A DNA stretch of 64,000 nucleotides from an uncultured bacterium (GTDB taxonomy: Bacteria; Cyanobacteriota; Vampirovibrionia; Gastranaerophilales; Gastranaerophilaceae), in the NCBI GenBank assembly GCA_902761735.1, contig CACWLL010000001.1, positions 1 through 64,000 on the forward strand, in the 5' to 3' direction. Within the stretch, counting starts at the first letter, position 1, and each line of letters starts with the position of its first letter. The position numbers were made by a program, and so were the translations under genes. The notes under the pieces were generated by a model that was given only the letters and a program-made list of their open reading frames with translations, searched no databases and had not been told where the DNA came from. Of this stretch, positions 58,759 through 64,000 are shown piece after piece.

Positions 58759-60837
58759 ATGAATAATTTTAAAAATTTACTATTTATTATTGCAGTTATT
58801 ATCAACTTGCTCACACCTACAAAAGCAGAGGAACCGGTAAAAAGCATACCGACTAAGCATCCGGATTATGCCTGCATGTTTTTAGGAGAAGATAAATGTG
58901 AAAACTTTAACAGAAAGGTTTTCAAGTTTAATGCAGGATTAAATAAGTACATAATTAAGCCCGTTGATATATTATGGGCATCAATTATGCCGAAATACGG
59001 TATGGATAGGATAAGAGGCATATATAAAAATATAGAATTTCCAAAACGAGTTGTAAGTTCACTTATTCAAAAAGATTATAAAGGAAGCGGTAGAGAAGCT
59101 CTTAGATTCCTTACTAACTCAACATTAGGTCTTGGAGGAATGTTTGATCCGGCAAAATCAATATTTCACCTTGAGCCTGTAGATGAAAACATGGAACAAG
59201 CCTTAACACGCTGCAAATGTAATCAGGGGAGATACATAGTCATGCCATTTATAAATGGAGCAACCCCAAGAGGCTTATGCGGGAAAGCTCTTGATACAGC
59301 GTTAAACCCAACCAGCTACATCGGAACACCTATACTTGCTCTCATAAAACTCGGTTTCACTATCAACGAAACGACATATATGCAACCACTGGCAGATATA
59401 GTGCAATCGAATTATGCCGACCCGTATGATATAGCAAAAAAGTTGTACGGCATCGAAAACCATATAAAAGCTTACAATTTAGACAGAGAATCAGTAATAA
59501 AAGAACATGAAGAAAAATTAAACAGCAATATTGACTTGGTAAATAACGAATCAACCTCGGATGAAATCACATTGCGAGCCGAAGATAAAACCTTTGATCC
59601 GAATAAAATTTCATATACAGAACTGCTTAAAGACGGTATTACAAAAGAAAGCTACATTCTTAAACATTCAAAACCTAAAGCTGACCTTATACTTGAAAAT
59701 TATAATGCACAATCACCAAGCATTGATGCAATGAGAACAGCACTTTTTAATTTACCGGGGATAAATGATTCAATTTGGACAGATTTATCAATTTGGAACA
59801 GAAGCTTTGCGCATAGAATCAAAACTGCTTCGGTTAAAACCTATGAAGACTGTGAAAACTACAAATATCGATATATAATGCAAAAGGATAAAAATTCTCC
59901 TTTAGCAATTCTCTTTCCCTCCATTGGGGAAGGAGTTAAATCGCATCATTCAGTTGTTTTTGCTAAACTGTTTTACGATATCGGCTATTCAGTCATCATT
60001 GAAGGCAGCAGTTTTAATTGGGAATTTGTAAAAAGTATGCCCGTTGGCTACGCCCCGGGATTACCGGAAAAAGACGCCAAAGAACTGGCAATTATCACAC
60101 ATAAAATAATAAATCAATTACAAGAAAAATATAATTGTGAATTTAAAAACAAAACAGTTCTGGGAACATCCTTCGGCGGATTAACAACACTATTCTTAGC
60201 AAGTAATGAATATAAAGAGAATACTCTTGGGATAAATAAATTCATATCGATAAACCCTCCAATTGAACTCTTATACGCAATGAAGGTTGTCGATAAACAA
60301 AATGAAGAATGGCAAAAAGACCCAAATAATTTAAAGGAAAGAGTTGCACTCACTTCAGCCAAAATCTTAAATCTTTGGAATAAAAAAGACGAAAAGAATT
60401 TTAAAATAGACACACTACCCTTCAACGATTATGAAGCTAAACTTATAACCGGATTTATAATGCATCAAAAGTTATCTGATTTAATATTTGCAATCGAAAA
60501 AATTCCAAATCATAAAAAGACGAATTTTTACGATTTAGTTAATAATATGAACTATGGAGATTACATGAAAAAATATATTTTAGGGAGTAGTATCCTTGCC
60601 TACGACGACGTAAACTATGATACAAGCCTGTATTCAATTTCTAATTATCTTGAAAATAACGATAATTATAGAATTTATCACACAATTGACGATTATCTTG
60701 TAAATTCTCAGCAATTAAATATACTAAAAAAATACACAGGAAATAAAAGTATATTCCTAAATAACGGTTCACACTTAGGGTATATGTACAGAGAAGAGTT
60801 TATTAATTCATTGAAAAATGATATCGCCTTAAAATAA
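58759..60837 (+). CDS. MlaA (VacJ)-alpha/beta-hydrolase fusion protein
   Basis: The 692-residue protein has a signal peptide (1-24, cleaving after TKAEE-like sequence; no lipobox Cys at the site). The MlaA domain (about 35-230) is shown by FNRKVFKFNAGLNKYIIKPV, KNIEFPKRVVSSLI, RFLTNSTLGLGGMFDPAKS and GRYIVMPFINGATPRG. MlaA pulls mislocalised phospholipid from the outer leaflet of the outer membrane. Residues about 320-692 look like an alpha/beta hydrolase: LGTSFGGLTTLFLAS (about 473-487) supplies the Ser elbow, IDDYLVNSQQ an acid and NNGSHLGYM the His. MlaA alone is usually about 250 residues. Confidence 0.8.
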   Translation: MNNFKNLLFIIAVIINLLTPTKAEEPVKSIPTKHPDYACMFLGEDKCENFNRKVFKFNAGLNKYIIKPVDILWASIMPKYGMDRIRGIYKNIEFPKRVVSSLIQKDYKGSGREALRFLTNSTLGLGGMFDPAKSIFHLEPVDENMEQALTRCKCNQGRYIVMPFINGATPRGLCGKALDTALNPTSYIGTPILALIKLGFTINETTYMQPLADIVQSNYADPYDIAKKLYGIENHIKAYNLDRESVIKEHEEKLNSNIDLVNNESTSDEITLRAEDKTFDPNKISYTELLKDGITKESYILKHSKPKADLILENYNAQSPSIDAMRTALFNLPGINDSIWTDLSIWNRSFAHRIKTASVKTYEDCENYKYRYIMQKDKNSPLAILFPSIGEGVKSHHSVVFAKLFYDIGYSVIIEGSSFNWEFVKSMPVGYAPGLPEKDAKELAIITHKIINQLQEKYNCEFKNKTVLGTSFGGLTTLFLASNEYKENTLGINKFISINPPIELLYAMKVVDKQNEEWQKDPNNLKERVALTSAKILNLWNKKDEKNFKIDTLPFNDYEAKLITGFIMHQKLSDLIFAIEKIPNHKKTNFYDLVNNMNYGDYMKKYILGSSILAYDDVNYDTSLYSISNYLENNDNYRIYHTIDDYLVNSQQLNILKKYTGNKSIFLNNGSHLGYMYREEFINSLKNDIALK

Positions 60838-61329
60838 TTATAAATTAAAGCCGCCATTTTTCTTTATGTGTTCAACCAACCCCCCGTCATTTAACATTTT
60901 TATCATAACCGGCGGCAATGGTTCAATCGGAATAATAACACCGTTTGTCAGGTCTTTTAATACTCCGTTTTCAACATCTAAATCTAATTCATCACCCGCA
61001 TTAATGCCATCCGTATCACACTCTATTGCAAGCAAACCGATATTTATCGCATTGCGGTAAAATATCCTTGCAAATGATTTTGCAATTACAGCACCAACGC
61101 CTGCAATTTTAATAATTTGAGGAGCGTGTTCTCTTGAAGACCCCAGCCCGAAATTTGAACCGCCAACAACAAAATCGCCTTTTTGCATTTTTGATGCAAA
61201 TTCAGGGTCAGCATCTTCCAATACATGTTTTGCAAATTCAGGTAAATTTGAACGTAAATGAAAGAGTCTCCCCGGAGCTATATGGTCAGTTGAAATATTA
61301 TCGCCAAATTTAAATGCCTTTCCTCTCAT
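60838..61329 (-). CDS. leuD: 3-isopropylmalate dehydratase small subunit
   Basis: The 163-residue aconitase swivel domain begins GKAFKFGDNISTDHIAPGR and has VGGSNFGLGSSREHAPQIIK (about 56-75), the substrate loop. This length and the DNISTDHI form fit the short LeuD/HacB-type subunit of bacteria and archaea. It pairs with LeuC, which is not in the window. AAGGAG is seven bases upstream. It follows the flavoprotein gene by 11 bases and abuts the MlaA fusion's stop. Confidence 0.92.
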   Translation of the reverse strand: MRGKAFKFGDNISTDHIAPGRLFHLRSNLPEFAKHVLEDADPEFASKMQKGDFVVGGSNFGLGSSREHAPQIIKIAGVGAVIAKSFARIFYRNAINIGLLAIECDTDGINAGDELDLDVENGVLKDLTNGVIIPIEPLPPVMIKMLNDGGLVEHIKKNGGFNL

Positions 61330-61340
61330 TTTTTATCTCC

Positions 61341-62714
61341 TTATCTTGCACAAATCGTTCTTGCTGCATGAACACCGGAGGCCGATGCTTGCAAAAGACC
61401 TCTTGTTACACCTGCACCATCACCAATAGCAAATAAATTCTTTACACCATCTGTTTCAAGTTCATTTGTCAATTTTACTCTTGCAGAATAGAACTTAACT
61501 TCGATACCGTACAACAGAGTATATCTTGATGCCGTACCCGGAGCAATCTTATCCAAAGCATAAAGCATTTCGATAATACTTGTCATTTGTCTGTACGGAA
61601 TTACCAAACTTAAATCCCCCGGCGTAGCACACGCCAACGTAGGGGTTAAAATACTTGACTTAATCCTCTCAGGAGTAGAACGACGACCGTCTAATAAATC
61701 ACCGAATCTTTGAACAAGAATACCGCCCGCAAGCATATTTGCAAGTCTTGCAATATGCTGTCCGTATTGAATTGGCTCTTTAAACGGTTCAGTAAAACGC
61801 TCACTTACTAACAATGCAAAGTTAGTATTATTTGTAGTTTGTTCCGCATAACTATGCCCGTTTACTGTAGCAATACCGTTATAATTTTCCTGAACAACTT
61901 CACCATTTGGATTCATACAAAATGTTCTAACCTCATCCCCAAAAGTCGGAGAATGATAAATCAATTTTGATTCATATAATTTTGAAGTGATAGGTTCAAA
62001 TACAGGCGCCGGCAATTCGACACGAACACCGACATCAACGGCATTATTAACCATACCGATTTTATTTCTGCCAAATTCTGAGGTTAACCAATCTGCGCCT
62101 TCTCTGCCCGGAGCTATAATTGTATACTCCGCTCTTATCTCCTGCCCGTTATCAAGAACAAGTCCTTTTACCTGCTCACATTCAACAATCAGATTTCTGG
62201 CAACGGAATTATTTAAAATCGTAATTTTATCTTCCAAATAATCCTGCATAGCCTTTAAAACATCAAGACTACGCTCTGTACCAAGATGTCTTACTGGAGA
62301 ATATACAAGTTTTAATTCAGCCAATGCTGCCTGTCTTTCCAACTCCTTGAAGGTATTTATGTCTGTACCGAAAACTTCTTCTGTTGCACCAAATTCTAAA
62401 TACAAGTCATCAGAATACCTGATTAAATCTTCAACTTTTTCTCTTGACATATAGTCAACGAGGTGACCGCCTACGTCCGGAGTAAGAGTTAATTTGCCGT
62501 CAGAAAAAGCTCCTGCGCCGCCCCAACCGCAAAGTAATCCGCATTTTTTACATGTAGGACATTTCTCATAGCCTTCCCTTAGCAAGCATTTTCTCTTTTC
62601 TATCCTTTCACCTTTTTCGATTAAAACGACTTTCCAATCAGGTTTTAACTTCATAATTTCTAAAGCCGCAAAAATACCTGCCGGTCCTGCTCCAACTATT
62701 GCTACATTATACAT
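61341..62714 (-). CDS. COG2509-type FAD-dependent dehydrogenase
   Basis: The 457-residue flavoprotein opens with NVAIVGAGPAGIFAALEIMK (residues 3-22). CPTCKKCGLLCGWGGAGAFS (about 54-73) is the Cys-rich block of this uncharacterised family, and GVKNLFAIGDGAGVTRGLLQ (about 427-446) is the second FAD contact. Reaction unknown; distant relatives act on geranylgeranyl or aromatic compounds. GAGG is about ten bases ahead of the ATG. leuD follows in the same direction. Confidence 0.85.
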   Translation of the reverse strand: MYNVAIVGAGPAGIFAALEIMKLKPDWKVVLIEKGERIEKRKCLLREGYEKCPTCKKCGLLCGWGGAGAFSDGKLTLTPDVGGHLVDYMSREKVEDLIRYSDDLYLEFGATEEVFGTDINTFKELERQAALAELKLVYSPVRHLGTERSLDVLKAMQDYLEDKITILNNSVARNLIVECEQVKGLVLDNGQEIRAEYTIIAPGREGADWLTSEFGRNKIGMVNNAVDVGVRVELPAPVFEPITSKLYESKLIYHSPTFGDEVRTFCMNPNGEVVQENYNGIATVNGHSYAEQTTNNTNFALLVSERFTEPFKEPIQYGQHIARLANMLAGGILVQRFGDLLDGRRSTPERIKSSILTPTLACATPGDLSLVIPYRQMTSIIEMLYALDKIAPGTASRYTLLYGIEVKFYSARVKLTNELETDGVKNLFAIGDGAGVTRGLLQASASGVHAARTICAR

Positions 62715-62741
62715 ATCAGATTATCCTCACATTAACTCATT

Positions 62742-62761
62742 ACTTAATCAACCGATTAAGT
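62742..62761. promoter_or_regulatory. Perfect 8-base inverted repeat upstream of the flavoprotein gene
   Basis: ACTTAATC (742-749) and GATTAAGT (754-761) flank AACC. It lies between thyX's end and the flavoprotein start, with no T run, so an operator fits better than a terminator. Confidence 0.4.
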
Positions 62762-62805
62762 ATAACCCGAACAAAATAATTTTTACATAGTATATGAAGA
62801 AGATG

Positions 62806-63513
62806 TTACGAATTAGTTAATTCTTCCAATTTAGGTTTTCTGCCGCAAGATTTATCCTCGTCACAATATCCATACCTGTCACACTTAGCAACCAAATATG
62901 GTTTTAACCAAGGTTCTTCTGCGACAAGAGCGTCACACATCCCTTTTACCAGCATACGAATTTCAAATTGCGCTCTTGAACACAACCTTAAATTCGCCAA
63001 ATGAATAAGTTCTCTCAAATTTAAGCTTGCCACCATTGAAGTCGCTGTCGCATTAGGCAAAACTGCTCTTGCATCTTCTGCCGGTATTCCCGCATCAACA
63101 AATTCCTGATAAATATTTGAAATTTCACCCATAAAATCGATGAATTTTTGTTTTAACTCAGGATTTTTATCAATTGTCGGAGGAATTAAATAATCAAATT
63201 GTCCTTTTTCTTTAACATATCTTTGAGATTTTTGCGAAAACGACATATGACGATGGCGAACAAGCTGATGAGTGCAAGCCCTTGAAACATTTGCGATTGC
63301 AAAACTTATTTGAATATGTTCAATAGTTGAATAATGCCCTGAAGAAATAACTCTTTCAATAAGTTTAAGCATTTTCTCTGTATCATCGGTGCTGTTATAT
63401 ATATTTATTGGATAATCCGCACTATAACAAGTTCTGCATGCCGTATAAACTGTTTTCAACATATTCTCCGGCTTTGATATTAAATTTACAATCGGTTTAT
63501 TACTCTCTTCCAT
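62806..63513 (-). CDS. thyX: Flavin-dependent thymidylate synthase ThyX
   Basis: ThyX makes dTMP with FAD and methylene-THF. The 235-residue protein has the ThyX motif RHRHMSFSQKSQRY (about 85-98) and the conserved RACTHQLVRH just before. NLRELIHLANLRLCSRAQFEIR (seen at about 160-181) is the second signature. The Cys-rich C-terminus (CDRYGYCDEDKSCGRKPK) is somewhat longer than usual. AAGAGGG and AAGGA lie before the ATG. Confidence 0.95.
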   Translation of the reverse strand: MEESNKPIVNLISKPENMLKTVYTACRTCYSADYPINIYNSTDDTEKMLKLIERVISSGHYSTIEHIQISFAIANVSRACTHQLVRHRHMSFSQKSQRYVKEKGQFDYLIPPTIDKNPELKQKFIDFMGEISNIYQEFVDAGIPAEDARAVLPNATATSMVASLNLRELIHLANLRLCSRAQFEIRMLVKGMCDALVAEEPWLKPYLVAKCDRYGYCDEDKSCGRKPKLEELTNS

Positions 63514-63540
63514 ATGTTCCTTACCCTCTTTAAAAATCTC

Positions 63541-64000
63541 TTACACAACGCCACTGTTAAGGCAGTCATGAATATGAATTACGCCAACAGGTTTGCCGTT
63601 TTCTACCGCAAAAATATTTGTAATTTTCTTTTCGTGCATAAGTTTAACGGCTTCGCTAGCCATTGCATCAGGCGAAATGACTTTAGGATTTTTTGTCATA
63701 ACCTCAGCGGCCTTTCTTGACAAAATATCGCCTGACAAACATCTGCGCAAATCACCATCGGTTAATATCCCAACCAATAGACCATTTTCATCAACAAAAC
63801 CGACACAACCGAGGCGTTTTGAAGTCATTTCTAATAAAGATTCCTGCATACCTGCAGTAACAGGTAAAATAGGCATCTCATCATTTTTATGCATTAAATC
63901 TGATACTCTTTGTAAAACAGAACCCAACTTACCGCCCGGATGCCGTTGATTAAATTGCTCTTTTGAAAACCCGTTACGTTCAATCATAGCAACCGTCAAA
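63541..64000 (-). CDS. KdsD/KpsF arabinose-5-phosphate isomerase, C-terminal part
   Basis: Only the last 153 codons are in the window; the N-terminal SIS domain is cut off at base 64000. The visible part begins with the linker NGFSKEQFNQRHPGGKLG and then has two CBS domains (about 30-90 and 95-150), with GILTDGDLRRCL and VGVIHIHDCL. This is the layout of the isomerase that makes arabinose-5-phosphate, the Kdo precursor for lipopolysaccharide. It ends 28 bases before the thyX start. Confidence 0.9.
   Translation of the reverse strand, partial: LTVAMIERNGFSKEQFNQRHPGGKLGSVLQRVSDLMHKNDEMPILPVTAGMQESLLEMTSKRLGCVGFVDENGLLVGILTDGDLRRCLSGDILSRKAAEVMTKNPKVISPDAMASEAVKLMHEKKITNIFAVENGKPVGVIHIHDCLNSGVV

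Noticed and set aside
1-64000. CRISPR arrays, insertion sequences, prophage genes, rRNA, tRNA
   Set aside because: No regularly spaced repeats, transposase or integrase motifs, or RNA gene signatures were seen in any frame or spacer.

Overview
This window is strongly A+T-rich, gene-dense chromosomal DNA. It carries no rRNA, tRNA, CRISPR array, insertion sequence or prophage gene that I can see. The mix suggests a Gram-negative-type anaerobic gut bacterium of the non-photosynthetic sister lineage of Cyanobacteria (Vampirovibrionia/Melainabacteria, order Gastranaerophilales). That placement is inference. It rests on an AsmA/TamB-like protein, an MlaA-type lipoprotein-export protein and a Kdo-pathway isomerase (outer membrane), HydE ([FeFe]-hydrogenase maturation), ThyX, and several hypothetical proteins of a kind I associate with that order.

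Layout. 1-9.5 kb (minus): end of an unknown gene, a giant AsmA-like protein, miaA, a membrane protein, a 2-hydroxyacyl-CoA-dehydratase-activase-like protein, gcvPB coupled to a small sigma factor, and a lone receiver domain. 9.6-12.2 kb: a CHAP-like peptidase facing an overlapping coaE-rluB-thioesterase cluster. 12.2-19.6 kb (plus): a possible small RNA, then parvulin, Xaa-Pro peptidase, SpoU methylase, dnaA, ruvA and a Ski2-like helicase. 19.7-28 kb (plus): phosphodiester glycosidase, CHASE2-GGDEF cyclase, a lineage-type hypothetical, thrB, an MnmD-like methyltransferase with a very large low-complexity insert, and an FAD enzyme. 28-32 kb: CoA-disulfide reductase-like enzyme, an orphan ABC permease, a phosphohexomutase and two small genes of 49 and 55 codons. 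32.4-38.1 kb: a 708-aa lineage protein, nadD-yqeK, and a degenerate HerA-like protein with an acidic linker and a UvrD-type tail. 38-45.7 kb: a metallo-beta-lactamase-fold hydrolase, ribD, the overlapping HEAT-queC-DUF366-SPOR set, gatB and a SIS protein. 45.7-55 kb (mostly minus): apt, a processive glycosyltransferase, hup, an MFS exporter, bioB-hydE and hypotheticals. 55-64 kb: recR-ybaB, a matrixin, an Fmt-like formyltransferase, an MlaA-alpha/beta-hydrolase fusion, leuD, a COG2509 flavoprotein, thyX and the C-terminal half of a KdsD/KpsF isomerase.

Sequence-level signals. The most systematic one is a class of apparently leaderless genes: about a dozen genes at the heads of transcription units have a sigma-70 -10 hexamer followed by exactly 6 (once 7) bases and then the ATG, with no Shine-Dalgarno sequence. 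They include dnaA, nadD, ribD, miaA and mnmD. Other genes carry normal AGGAG sites. Two unrelated small-protein genes share a 17-base element (GTATATACTTTATATAT) at nearly the same distance upstream of their starts (45 and 47 bases).

How the genes work together. Most of the window is housekeeping: RNA modification, NAD, CoA, riboflavin, biotin and queuosine synthesis, DNA replication and repair. The accessory interest lies in the envelope genes (AsmA-like, MlaA fusion, matrixin, SPOR, glycosyltransferase, KdsD), in lineage-restricted proteins of unknown function, and in the unusual domain architectures.
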